Positions 1 through 8,356 of a stretch of 29,867 nt of DNA are shown here, piece after piece; position 1 is the stretch's first letter, and each line of letters opens with the position of its first letter. Location: NCBI GenBank assembly GCA_964598225.1, contig CAZRBG010000065.1, positions 1 through 29,867 on the forward strand, given 5' to 3'. Made by a program: the position numbers and the translations under genes. Source of the DNA: SG8-4 sp964598225 (GTDB taxonomy: Bacteria; Planctomycetota; Phycisphaerae; Sedimentisphaerales; Anaerobacaceae). The notes under the pieces are model-generated. The model did no database searches, was not told the origin of the DNA, and saw only the letters and a program-made list of their open reading frames with translations.

Positions 1-320
1 GTCAGTCCTATGTCATTTTCTCTACTTAAATCCCATTAAGCCAGACGTCTGTACTATTCATAACAATAGTAGCGAGCGTTTTATCTTGTTGGAGATTCTC
101 TCGCTTTACCGATCCGATCTTTCTGTTGGAATGCTCACAGTTGCAGACTTGACAAAGAAGTAATGTGCTGCGCGTACAAGTGGGAAGCCCTATTACGTCA
201 CGAGTGTTTATTGTCGGCCTGGCACAATTTTTGCATGTAGATAACCTTACGAGAAATATAGGTCCGGAAAGATATACACTTGAGTTCTCCAGTGCCACTG
301 ACGCTGTCTACGTACGCCTG
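1..320. other. 5' stretch without a supported gene
   Basis: No convincing coding sequence is seen here. A 90-codon minus-strand frame (26-298) has no ribosome binding site or recognisable domain. The plus-strand frame of the next gene can be extended back to a GTG at 165, but the extension resembles no protein segment and would bury the signal peptide. A TTGACA (149-154) has no matching -10 at a normal distance. I see no RNA gene or repeat. Confidence 0.5.
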
Positions 321-1445
321 ATGTCAACGCATAGATTTATGTTGTTTTTGGGATTAGCATTTTCTTGTGTGACGGGGACGCCATACCTGTTCACAGGATG
401 CCGGTCCGTCGAAAAAGAGCAGCTTGTTTCAAAGCCGGTCTTTTTTCCACCGCCCCCGGAGGTGCCGCGCTTGCAGTTTCTCACGTCCTTCTCCGGACCT
501 GAAGTTTTCGGCAAACAGCCAACCAGCGGTTTCGAAAGATTTGTGCTTGGAAAGCCGAAAACAATTGAAGGAATCATCGCACCTTATGGAACGGCGATTT
601 TCGAGGGCAAACTATACGTCTGCGACGTTGGGAGTAAGACCGTTGCGGTGTTTGACTTGCGGAATCGCACATACGGCCGTTTAACAAATGACTCGCGATT
701 GTTGAAACCGGTCAATATTTTCATAGATGAAAACGGCTGGAAATACATAACCGATCCGGCTGCCGGACTTGTGTTTGTATTCGACCGCGACGATGATCTG
801 GTATGCTCGTTGGGAAATCAACTCAAGATTATTCCCGTCGACGTCGCCGTCAGAGGGACTTTGTGTTATGTCACTGATTGCGCCAGTAACCGGATTGTCG
901 TCCTGAACAAAGTAACTGGTGAAGAACTCATGCGCGTCGGCCTTAAACGAAGAGCGAGAATACGAGCCCAACCTGAGTCTGAACTGCCGCCGGGAGAGTT
1001 TTCTCTCATTAGTAACCTGGCCTTTGATCAGAAAGGCAACATGTACGTCACCGATAAGGCCGGCGCAAGGATAACACAGTTCGATACGTCCGGAGTATTC
1101 AGGCGAACCATTGGGCGGCTGGGAGATAATATTGACGAGTTTGTCAGGCCAAAAGGCATTGCCATTGACAAGGACCACAGAATATGGGTTGTGGATTCAG
1201 CGACAGAAGTTGCAAAGATATACAACGAGCAGGGGCAGCTTCTGTTATTCTTCGGCCTGCGCGGCAACAAACCCGGCATGATGAACATTCCGGCTACGAT
1301 TGTCATCGATTACGACAACGTGGATTTCTTTCGCCACTATGCCGTTAAGGGAGCCGACATAGAATTCCTGGTGCTGGTTTCGAACCAATTTGGCCCACAC
1401 AAAATAAGCGTATATGCTTTTGGCACATTTCCGCGGGCCGAGTGA
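321..1445 (+). CDS. NHL-repeat beta-propeller lipoprotein
   Basis: This is a predicted 374-residue lipoprotein. The ATG at 321 is chosen because it starts a signal peptide (MSTHRFMLFLGLAF...) that ends in a lipobox-like FTGC. The open frame reaches an upstream GTG at 165, but that would put the signal peptide about 50 residues inside the protein. The mature part shows repeated NHL-type blades, each with a variant of G-x-hydrophobic-Y-V-x-D, for example 'KLYVCDVGSKTVAVFD', 'WKYITDPAAGLVFVFD', 'NMYVTDKAGARITQFD' and 'RIWVVDSATEVAKIY'. These fit a six-bladed propeller. NHL propellers bind proteins or ligands, and no catalytic function can be assigned. The gene ends 12 bp before a tetrahaem cytochrome, so the two are probably co-transcribed, with the propeller as partner or scaffold of the cytochrome outside the inner membrane. 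I found no convincing promoter. Confidence 0.85.
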   Translation: MSTHRFMLFLGLAFSCVTGTPYLFTGCRSVEKEQLVSKPVFFPPPPEVPRLQFLTSFSGPEVFGKQPTSGFERFVLGKPKTIEGIIAPYGTAIFEGKLYVCDVGSKTVAVFDLRNRTYGRLTNDSRLLKPVNIFIDENGWKYITDPAAGLVFVFDRDDDLVCSLGNQLKIIPVDVAVRGTLCYVTDCASNRIVVLNKVTGEELMRVGLKRRARIRAQPESELPPGEFSLISNLAFDQKGNMYVTDKAGARITQFDTSGVFRRTIGRLGDNIDEFVRPKGIAIDKDHRIWVVDSATEVAKIYNEQGQLLLFFGLRGNKPGMMNIPATIVIDYDNVDFFRHYAVKGADIEFLVLVSNQFGPHKISVYAFGTFPRAE

Positions 1446-1457
1446 CGAGATGGTGTA

Positions 1458-2036
1458 ATGAAGCTGAATATCTTGAGAGCGTGTTTACTTCCGGTCCTTG
1501 TCGGTCTATTAACACCGACCGTCGTAATGGCTTTAGCCCACACCTACCTCTTTGGCTGTGATGCATGTCACACACCACACAATGCAGAGGCACAGCCCGG
1601 CGCACCTTTGTGGAACGGCAGCGAGACCAAGACAACGTTCGTAATGTATTCCAGTAGTACTTTCCAGGCAGCAGCAGACAGTCAACCGAGCGGCAATTCC
1701 AGGCTATGTCTAAGCTGTCACGATGGTTCCAATTCCAAATACACGTGGATGGATCCGGATCACAGCTTTAGCACGAACGAACTTGCGAATTCGCATCCAA
1801 TCTCGTTCGTTTATGATTCAGAGTTGGCCGTCCGAGACGGCTCCCTCAAAGATCCGGCAGAAGCAAGTACACTTGGAGGGACGATCCGGGAAGACCTTCT
1901 CGATCCGGAAAGCAAGATACAGTGCGGCAGTTGTCATGATGTTCACTCGTCCAGCGTCGGTGACAGCTTATTGCGCGGCTACGATTACGGCAGCCGACAC
2001 GGGCCCGGACTCTGCCGAATGTGCCACGTCAAATAA
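1458..2036 (+). CDS. Secreted tetrahaem c-type cytochrome
   Basis: This is a 192-residue protein with a Sec signal peptide (about residues 1-27, MKLNILRACLLPVLVGLL... ending near MALA). It has four CXXCH haem c attachment motifs: CDACH (34-38), CLSCH (84-88), CGSCH (156-160) and CRMCH (186-190). Additional histidines (H41, H102, H113, H163, H181) could serve as distal ligands. The 'CHxPH' and 'CHDxHSS' contexts resemble the doubled-CXXCH and cytochrome c3/NrfA-NapC-like multihaem groups. The protein should act as a periplasmic or outer-surface electron carrier. It follows the NHL-propeller gene by 12 bp. Propeller-plus-multihaem pairs are common in anaerobes and planctomycetes, but partner and substrate cannot be read from sequence. 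The haem count is directly visible; the physiological role is inference. Confidence 0.9.
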   Translation: MKLNILRACLLPVLVGLLTPTVVMALAHTYLFGCDACHTPHNAEAQPGAPLWNGSETKTTFVMYSSSTFQAAADSQPSGNSRLCLSCHDGSNSKYTWMDPDHSFSTNELANSHPISFVYDSELAVRDGSLKDPAEASTLGGTIREDLLDPESKIQCGSCHDVHSSSVGDSLLRGYDYGSRHGPGLCRMCHVK

Positions 2037-2165
2037 AAGGATATATAGAATGTAAAGGCCATTCAGAATTTGTATCATGGCATGAGTCATGAATATCGCT
2101 GGCGGGGCACAGAGTGCTTCCATCGGGACGGCAAGCAGCATTTGGGCATGGGCGAACCGCTGGCG

Positions 2166-4556
2166 CTACCGATAGCTTGCCGAGTCAGGCTCGAAGCGAT
2201 ACAGAAATGTCTGCATCGGTCCGCTGAATCGGCTGGGTATTAATGCCACGGACACATCGTTTGCAGGGTCGTAGACCATGGCGCACTCATGGGTGTACCG
2301 TCCCTCGGGCAGATCAATATCTACCTCCGCCATGCGCATAGTTCTGCAATCGAGAGCGAAAAGCTGCCTGTCGCCCAACCAGAGTATGCTTTGATGCCTC
2401 GGGATGTAAACAGCTTCGCGGCCGATAGCAGCCGAGCCTTCGGTTTCGAGCTGTTGCCACTTGCCATCGGGGCCAAAAGAGCGCGCGTAGACATCGACCC
2501 GGCTGTCGTCGCCTTTTAGCTGAATCAGTCTGTTATCCACGGTATCGTGCAGGAGCGGCTGAAACTCGTAATGATATTTAACGGCTTTGTGCGGCTGCGG
2601 GAAGTCAGGATCAACTAATCGCCATTCCACGCTGCCGGTTTGGCGAGTTACAGAGCCGTGATAGAGCTTATTTTTGCACATTGCGTACACTCCCCGAGGC
2701 GTGCCGACCAGCGACAAATGCCATGGATTGGCAAACGGCCTGCCGAAACAGGGCTTGTGCATCTTTTTCAGTTCTGAGTCGTAGATCCAGCTTACGTAGC
2801 CGTGTTTCTTAGCATCGTAAATGAACACACTATTCGGATCATCCTCTATTCGGATGTCCAGCCCGTCGAACAGGGAGGGGCGGGCCAGATATACTACAGT
2901 TTTGGACGATGGATCGTAGCAGTACCATAGATACGTATGCTGACTGAACGGGTACATTCCATAGCTCCAGCCGAAGATGCCTGCATTGGTGCTCTCCAGA
3001 AAAGGAGGGAATCGCGGTGGAAAGTCGAGACTCCAGCGATTCTCCTTGATGCTATATCGGGCAAAGTCATTGCCGGAGTAACCCGAGTGTCCTCCACCTG
3101 TATAGATTACTTCACTTCGGTCAGTGTCGATCACAGCGGTTGACCATGTTTTACTGATCAACATACCGGGCGGCCTGGCGTCCACAAACTCATTCACCGG
3201 TAGCGATCTCAGAAATTTTGCATGGGCCTCTAAGTCAGGCTCCGGCGCCTCTTCCAGCGATATTTTCTGTTCGGGATATTTCCAAGCTATAGTACCTGGA
3301 TTTGCACCAGGCAACTCAACAGGCGGTACTGATCTGTCATAACGAAAGGCGTATGTTCGCCTCTCGGGTCCGAATGCCACCATAAAGACTATACCGTGTC
3401 GCTGCGAACTGGCAGCAGTAAGCCAGCGATAGCCTGAGAGCTTAAGGTTCGCATTAATCGGCGTCCACTCGTTTTGCTTGGTATTGTAGATCCATGTTTC
3501 TTTATCCTCCGCCGTAGCCGAGCGATGGCGAAGTTTAACTTTTCGTGCATCGTTTCCGCAAACGAGAATCTTGCCGCTACCCGGAACCAATACCGCACCG
3601 GGGGCGAACATGGGCGGGGGTGCAAGTTTATGGGTCCGTTGTTGCCATTGGTCGGTGCGGCAATCGAAAGTCCATGTGTCGTTTAGGGCGGCGGCCTGGT
3701 TGTACCCGCCGAACATAACCATAGATTCTGTGACAGGATCATAAACTATCGGTGAATTGCATCGCAGCGGCGGTTCGACCTGCAACTTCGGCCGACGCCA
3801 GATGTTTTCAGCACAGTCGTACAGCCACGTCGGCGCTCCGCCGGCCGGATTAGTAGCAAGGCCGCCGCCGAATAGCAAAATCTGATCGTTAAGCGGATCG
3901 TAGCACATGCTGGCCCAGGCAACCGTTCGACAAGTGGCGGGATAATTTTTTGCTTTCAGATCCGTCCATGTGTTTGTGGCCGGGTCTAGGGCAAAAGTAC
4001 AGCCATCACTATAATAGACAATCCGGTTTCGTTTTGAGTCCCGGCAGGCCATATTAAAGGTATGAACCGGGCTGGGCCTCTTAATTCCGTCGAAGTCCCA
4101 CCAGCGAACCCGGTTCGTTTTATTGTAGCCGCCGACGACCTGCAGCCTCGGTCCCTCGTCGTAGTTCAGCCCGTCGGGCCCCGTTTGGCCGTAAATGCGA
4201 AAGGGCGGGAACTTTCCGGCTGTCCATTTGTCATGCATCGACTCTGGAAAGGCCGGCAACCACTGAGGCGACTTAGGATCAAGACTCTCCAGTTCGTAGC
4301 GCAGGAACACGTTTCGAGCGGGCTTTTTGCCTCCCGTGCCCCAGAGATAGAGCCTATCCACGCTCTCGGCGAAAATGAGCCGTGCGAAAGCTTTGCCCCC
4401 GGAGTTGTCCTCGCTGTGAATCAGCGTCCACGTGTTGGCCGGAAGTCTTGAATAGTCCCTTATGACCTGTCCGTCCGCTCCGGTTGACGGAGTTTCAGTG
4501 ATAAAAATCGAAAAGAAACACACAGCAACGAGTTTCACCGTTCTTGTAGTTCTCAT
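2166..4556 (-). CDS. Secreted Kelch-type beta-propeller protein
   Basis: This is a large (about 796-residue) predicted secreted protein with Kelch-like repeats and no enzyme signature I can name. The preferred start is the ATG at 4556, giving a signal peptide (MRTTRTVKLVAVCFFSIFITE...) and a 4-bp gap from the upstream DUF763 stop. Upstream in-frame ATG (4571) and GTG (4577) codons would overlap that gene. Kelch-type glycine pairs with nearby aromatic residues recur, for example 'ILLFGGG', 'SMVMFGGYNQAAALNDTWTFD' (split as VMFGGYNQ and NDTWTFD) and 'VIYTGGGHSGYSGNDFARY'. They suggest two propellers, roughly residues 60-400 and 440-780. Kelch propellers in secreted proteins usually bind partners or glycans. 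Galactose-oxidase-like copper ligands are not evident to me. It is the last gene of a probable three-gene minus-strand series, and its 3' end faces the cytochrome gene. Confidence 0.8.
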   Translation of the reverse strand: MRTTRTVKLVAVCFFSIFITETPSTGADGQVIRDYSRLPANTWTLIHSEDNSGGKAFARLIFAESVDRLYLWGTGGKKPARNVFLRYELESLDPKSPQWLPAFPESMHDKWTAGKFPPFRIYGQTGPDGLNYDEGPRLQVVGGYNKTNRVRWWDFDGIKRPSPVHTFNMACRDSKRNRIVYYSDGCTFALDPATNTWTDLKAKNYPATCRTVAWASMCYDPLNDQILLFGGGLATNPAGGAPTWLYDCAENIWRRPKLQVEPPLRCNSPIVYDPVTESMVMFGGYNQAAALNDTWTFDCRTDQWQQRTHKLAPPPMFAPGAVLVPGSGKILVCGNDARKVKLRHRSATAEDKETWIYNTKQNEWTPINANLKLSGYRWLTAASSQRHGIVFMVAFGPERRTYAFRYDRSVPPVELPGANPGTIAWKYPEQKISLEEAPEPDLEAHAKFLRSLPVNEFVDARPPGMLISKTWSTAVIDTDRSEVIYTGGGHSGYSGNDFARYSIKENRWSLDFPPRFPPFLESTNAGIFGWSYGMYPFSQHTYLWYCYDPSSKTVVYLARPSLFDGLDIRIEDDPNSVFIYDAKKHGYVSWIYDSELKKMHKPCFGRPFANPWHLSLVGTPRGVYAMCKNKLYHGSVTRQTGSVEWRLVDPDFPQPHKAVKYHYEFQPLLHDTVDNRLIQLKGDDSRVDVYARSFGPDGKWQQLETEGSAAIGREAVYIPRHQSILWLGDRQLFALDCRTMRMAEVDIDLPEGRYTHECAMVYDPANDVSVALIPSRFSGPMQTFLYRFEPDSASYR

Positions 4557-4560
4557 ATTT

Positions 4561-5718
4561 CTATGAATCATAGCCACTTAGCCTTTCGATAGCCCTATCT
4601 TTTTCATAAGGGCTTATTCGAGTGTGTTGAACCGCTGATTTTAAGGCGGCAATCGTCTTATCGTACGTATGGCGGTCGACAGGGTAGGGAGTTCCGTCTT
4701 TGCCGCCGTGGGCGAATGAGTATCGAGCGGGATCCTCGTAGGATGGCTCGGCTCCATATATGACCTCGCCAACCAGCGCCAGAGCGCGAACTGTTTTAGC
4801 CCCCACGCCCTTAATCCCCAGGAACGTTTCGTAATCTTCGGGCTGCATGTCGCAGACGAGACGAAGGATCTTTTCCAGGTATCGGCTCTTTGAAAAATCC
4901 TCATTTATAACCGGGTGCCTTTTGAATTCGGTATCTTCCAGTTCCAGGAGCGTAAGTTGCTGCCCTTTGTGCTTCAAACTGACCGTTCTGCTCAATTCAG
5001 TCGAGTGTTTCCGCAGAATCTCGATGTCTTTCATAAGAGAACGGTAACCTGAGCAGACAAATTCGACGCTCAGGTGACGCGAGTTATCACTATCCTGAGC
5101 TGTGAGATTCAACAGCCGCTGCTGCTTTACCGGTGCGACAATGCCGCTGTGTGGCTCGCAGACGAGGTCCTTGATATTCTCGGAAAACCAGTGATAGCGG
5201 CGGGCCGAGGCGTCGGCTTCATTCATGCCCTGTTGAACCACAGCCCAACTCCCATTTCTGGAAAAGAAAAGACTGTGGTGATAGATCTGATAGCCGTCCT
5301 GAACGAGAGAATTATCCACTTTGGCGCTCATTCGGGAATTGTATACAAGATTGCTAACAGTCGTATCCGGCAGACTCAGCTTGTCTGCCCAGTTGGCGAT
5401 TTCGTCGGGCGTTTTCCGGGAAGCCTTGCCTTTGCCGCCGCAAATAAAAACGCCCAGTTCCTTCTCTCTTTCTCGTATTGCTTCCTTTAAAGCGGCGGTC
5501 AGTATCGTTGTTAGTCCCGATGCATTCCAATCGAACGCCAAGACCGCCCCTAAAGCCTGAAACCAGACAGGATCCGCGATCCTGCGGATGAATTCGTCCG
5601 GCCCGAACTCCGCCACCAGGACCCCGGTCATTTCACGGCCCAGCTTGACCATCCGCTCGAACAACCAGCGGGGGCATTTGCCGTGATCCAGAGTGAATGT
5701 GGCGATTCCTCTACGCAT
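4561..5718 (-). CDS. DUF763 family protein with helix-hairpin-helix
   Basis: This is a 385-residue cytoplasmic protein recognised as DUF763 (COG1415-type) by its N-terminus 'MRRGIATFTLDHGKCPRWLF' and the following 'GVFICGGKGKASRKTP' block. Near residues 296-322, 'FLGIKGVGAKTVRALALVGE' is a helix-hairpin-helix of the kind that grips DNA backbone in repair enzymes. It is followed by 'RYSFAHGGKDGTPYPVDRHTYD', where H and D/R residues are strongly polar and possibly catalytic. The family is found mainly in archaea and in anaerobic or thermophilic bacteria. To my knowledge it has no established biochemical function, and a nucleic-acid role is the usual guess. The ATG at 5718 gives a full-length protein. 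The gene lies 49 bp downstream of the serine hydrolase and 4 bp before the Kelch gene, so the three may be one transcript although the functions look unrelated. Confidence 0.85.
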   Translation of the reverse strand: MRRGIATFTLDHGKCPRWLFERMVKLGREMTGVLVAEFGPDEFIRRIADPVWFQALGAVLAFDWNASGLTTILTAALKEAIREREKELGVFICGGKGKASRKTPDEIANWADKLSLPDTTVSNLVYNSRMSAKVDNSLVQDGYQIYHHSLFFSRNGSWAVVQQGMNEADASARRYHWFSENIKDLVCEPHSGIVAPVKQQRLLNLTAQDSDNSRHLSVEFVCSGYRSLMKDIEILRKHSTELSRTVSLKHKGQQLTLLELEDTEFKRHPVINEDFSKSRYLEKILRLVCDMQPEDYETFLGIKGVGAKTVRALALVGEVIYGAEPSYEDPARYSFAHGGKDGTPYPVDRHTYDKTIAALKSAVQHTRISPYEKDRAIERLSGYDS

Positions 5719-5767
5719 GATAAATCTCTATCCAGTTCACAAGACTACTGCGACTTCTTTACACGGC

Positions 5768-6976
5768 TTATCGCCTGCTCAATTCCTCCTGCCATTTATG
5801 CCGAAGCTGCATAGCAAGCTGTGCGTCTCGACCAGTTTCTGATTTTCGTAGCGACGAGAAAACGATGTTGGCGACTTTCTTGCGGATCGGCTTCGTAGCG
5901 CCGCCATCGTCCGGGTGAGCCCTGTTGGTCAGAATGATTACGTACAGACCGCTGGTCGGATCGCAGACTACGGATGTGCCGGTGTAGCCCGTGTGGCAGA
6001 AAGCACTCTCCGGGGCGTGATCGCCTTTGACCCATGCGTAGCTCGAATTGACATCGAAACCATAGGCCCGCCCGTGGGATTGCTCGGTTGTCAGCAGAGC
6101 AACAGATTCGGCACTAACGATGCGTCCGCGTCTTAGGACTCCCTTGCTTAACAACATGCGGCAGTACAACGACAGGTCATAAGCGGTGGAAAACAGCCCG
6201 GCGTTGCCGGATTTGCCACCCATAAGTTGCGCCAGCGGGTCGTGAACCCTTCCCCGGAGCAATCGGCCTTCAACAACCTCAGTAGCGGCAATTTTCTCGA
6301 CCCAGCAGTTGGGTGGATTGTAGCCGGTCGCTTTCATGCCGAGCCGGGCATAGATATTGCGATTGCTGAATTCCGCTATGTCTTCGCCGCTGACGATCTC
6401 GATGATTCTGGCCAATGTGATATACCCAAGGCAACTGTAGCGAAACCTTTCGCCGGGCGCGCTTGCGGCGTGGAGTCCACATATCTTTTCTATAACGTTG
6501 TCGGGACAAGGATTGCCGAATTTCTCTTTCAGGGCGCTCGCATTAGTATATGCGGGCAATCCCGAGGTGTGGGTCAGCAAATGCCTGATTCGGGCCTCCT
6601 CTTTACCGTTGCACGCGAAAGCGGGTAGATATTTGCCTACATGATCATCCAGTTTTAGCGCTCCGCGATCTCTTAGAATCATTATGGATGTGGCGGTCGC
6701 GATGGGCTTGGTCATGGACGCCAAGTCGAAGATGGTATTCTTCTCGGCCGGTTCCTGGAAGGGTTCGTTAACTTCCCTGCCGAAAGCCTCCCAATACAGT
6801 ATCTCATCTCCTCTGCCTATGAGAACGACAGCGCCGGGGAAGTGGCCTTTCTTGATCTCTTCTTCGACGGCTGGGCCGATCTCAGGGAAATAATCCTCGT
6901 GCCGTACCTGTCGTTCCGGCCGACAGCCGATAGCAATGCACAATAGCATCGCTGGAGCGAATCGCAGCAGCTTCAT
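5768..6976 (-). CDS. Beta-lactamase-fold serine hydrolase lipoprotein (AmiE/YbbE-like)
   Basis: This is a 402-residue predicted lipoprotein of the beta-lactamase/penicillin-binding superfamily (PF00144). From the ATG at 6976 it has a signal peptide ending in lipobox AIGC; an ATG at 7012 would add 12 residues. Numbered from 6976, the catalytic motifs are SMTK (S87-K90), Tyr180 in 'RYSCLGY' (the YxN/YxD position reads Tyr-Ser-Cys) and HTG (328-330). The segment 'HDPLAQLMGGKSGNAGLFS' is characteristic of the YbbE/AmiE subgroup. In Bacillus subtilis, AmiE (N-acetylmuramyl-L-alanine amidase) is encoded with NamZ and MurQ. Here the gene is divergent from namZ and shares a 156-bp intergenic region with it. 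I therefore infer that it removes peptides from muropeptides, at the cell surface or in the periplasm. An esterase or DD-peptidase activity remains possible. The missing Asn/Asp in motif two is noteworthy. Confidence 0.85.
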   Translation of the reverse strand: MKLLRFAPAMLLCIAIGCRPERQVRHEDYFPEIGPAVEEEIKKGHFPGAVVLIGRGDEILYWEAFGREVNEPFQEPAEKNTIFDLASMTKPIATATSIMILRDRGALKLDDHVGKYLPAFACNGKEEARIRHLLTHTSGLPAYTNASALKEKFGNPCPDNVIEKICGLHAASAPGERFRYSCLGYITLARIIEIVSGEDIAEFSNRNIYARLGMKATGYNPPNCWVEKIAATEVVEGRLLRGRVHDPLAQLMGGKSGNAGLFSTAYDLSLYCRMLLSKGVLRRGRIVSAESVALLTTEQSHGRAYGFDVNSSYAWVKGDHAPESAFCHTGYTGTSVVCDPTSGLYVIILTNRAHPDDGGATKPIRKKVANIVFSSLRKSETGRDAQLAMQLRHKWQEELSRR

Positions 6977-7090
6977 ATATTTCTTTGCGTCAGAGAAATC
7001 CGATTCATTCATAGCCGCTTATAATGTTAGCATAAACTCGCGGCTTTGTCACAGACTTTCAGATAATACTGCTTGTTCGGATGGGGAAAC

Positions 7091-7099
7091 TGGTATACA
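7091..7099 (+). promoter_or_regulatory. Possible extended -10 promoter for namZ
   Basis: TGG immediately before TATACA (7094-7099) forms an extended -10 element. A weak TTGTTC (7073-7078) lies 15 bp upstream as a short-spaced -35. Transcription would start near 7106, giving a leader of about 27 nt to the namZ ATG. The spacing is suboptimal, so support is modest. Confidence 0.3.
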
Positions 7100-7132
7100 C
7101 TATATTTAGGAATATCTTGAGGAATAACGACA

Positions 7133-8356
7133 ATGGTAGTTAAAAGTATTAGGACGAAGACGATAATTCTGGCCCTCGCCGGTTTATTCTCCACCTGCCG
7201 GGGCTCGGTTTTGACGGGCCTGGATCGCGTTGGCGCCCACGCCGAAATGTTTCGAGACAGGCGAGTAGGCATCATCACCAACCACACTGCTTATAACAGC
7301 AACGGCAAATACATTGTGGACGTTTTCCGAGCCATGCCCGGCGTGACCGTTGCCGCCCTCTTCAGCCCGGAACACGGCCTTTGGGGCACCGAGGAAGCCG
7401 GAGTCAAGACCGACGGTCAATTGCACCCGGTCTACAAATTTCCGGTCCACAGCCTGTACGGAAAGACTCGAAAGCCCACGCCGGATATGTTGGCTGACAT
7501 CGATGTGCTTGTCTTCGACATACAGGACATAGGCGCGCGCTTCTATACATATATTTATACGATGTCGCTGGCGATGGAAGCGGCGGCGGAAAACGGCAAG
7601 CGCTTCGTCGTCCTGGATCGGCCGAATCCCATTACAGGGCGTCACGTCAGCGGCCCGATTCTCGACCCGGAAATGGCGAGCTTTGTTGGTATGTTCCCGA
7701 TTCCCGTCAGGCACGGCATGACTGCCGGAGAATTGGCACGAATGTTCAACGACGAGGGCTGGCTGGCTAACAAGGTCCGGGCCAATCTGACCGTGATTCC
7801 GATGAAAGACTGGCGCCGCCGAATGTGGTACGATCAGACGGGCCTGCGATTCATCAAACCTTCGCCCAACATGCCCGACCTTGAAACGGCGACGATCTAT
7901 CCGGGTCTCTGTCTTCTGGAAGGAACAAACGTCTCGGAAGGCCGAGGAACAAACAAGCCGTTCAGGCAATTCGGCGCTCCCTGGATCGGCGCCGAACGCC
8001 TTGCCGAGAGGCTCAATAGCCTGAAACTGCCCGCGATGCGTTTCGAGCCGACTCGTTTTAAGCCCACAAGTTCGAAATACAAAGACCGGACATGCAACGG
8101 CGTCCGGATTATCACAACCAACCGAGATCGGCTCGAACCGTTCTACAGCGGCGTCAGAATCGTTAATGAAATTTACCGGATGTACCCGGACAAATTCGAG
8201 TGGAGAACCGGACACTTTGACAGACTCTGTGGAATATCGACGGTTCGCAAGACTATCACAAACGTTGAGCCTCTTGAGGAACTACGCAAAAGTTGGAACA
8301 CTGAACTACAAGATTTTCGCAAGATTCGAGATAAGTATCTTCTCTATCGCGATTGA
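7133..8356 (+). CDS. namZ: Exo-beta-N-acetylmuramidase NamZ (DUF1343)
   Basis: This is a 407-residue protein of the DUF1343 family, whose characterised members (B. subtilis YbbC/NamZ and Bacteroidetes homologues) release non-reducing terminal MurNAc from peptidoglycan fragments. Family blocks are clear: 'RVGIITNHTA' (residues 44-53), 'FSPEHGLWGTEEAG' (77-90), 'VFDIQDIGARFYTYIYTM', 'VLDRPNPI', and 'NVSEGRGTNKPFRQFGAPWI' near 265-285. A hydrophobic N-terminus (IILALAGLFSTCRG) suggests export. Cys22 after 'FST' is a poor lipobox, so anchoring is uncertain. The ATG at 7133 is preceded by TGAGGA with about 9 bp spacing. The length matches the family. It is divergent from the AmiE-like gene, and its last 13 nt overlap the 3' end of the convergent double-SIS gene. 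Together with anmK and murQ nearby, the context strongly supports a role in murein sugar catabolism. Confidence 0.93.
   Translation: MVVKSIRTKTIILALAGLFSTCRGSVLTGLDRVGAHAEMFRDRRVGIITNHTAYNSNGKYIVDVFRAMPGVTVAALFSPEHGLWGTEEAGVKTDGQLHPVYKFPVHSLYGKTRKPTPDMLADIDVLVFDIQDIGARFYTYIYTMSLAMEAAAENGKRFVVLDRPNPITGRHVSGPILDPEMASFVGMFPIPVRHGMTAGELARMFNDEGWLANKVRANLTVIPMKDWRRRMWYDQTGLRFIKPSPNMPDLETATIYPGLCLLEGTNVSEGRGTNKPFRQFGAPWIGAERLAERLNSLKLPAMRFEPTRFKPTSSKYKDRTCNGVRIITTNRDRLEPFYSGVRIVNEIYRMYPDKFEWRTGHFDRLCGISTVRKTITNVEPLEELRKSWNTELQDFRKIRDKYLLYRD

Noticed and set aside
26..298. 90-codon minus-strand open frame with several cysteines
   Set aside because: No ribosome binding site, no recognisable domain or signal peptide, and cysteine spacing matches no zinc-finger pattern.
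165..320. Longer N-terminus for the NHL lipoprotein from a GTG
   Set aside because: It would place the lipoprotein signal peptide about 50 residues inside the protein.
7184..8215. 343-codon minus-strand frame opposite namZ
   Set aside because: It is the antisense of a firmly identified gene and its composition has no recognisable domain.
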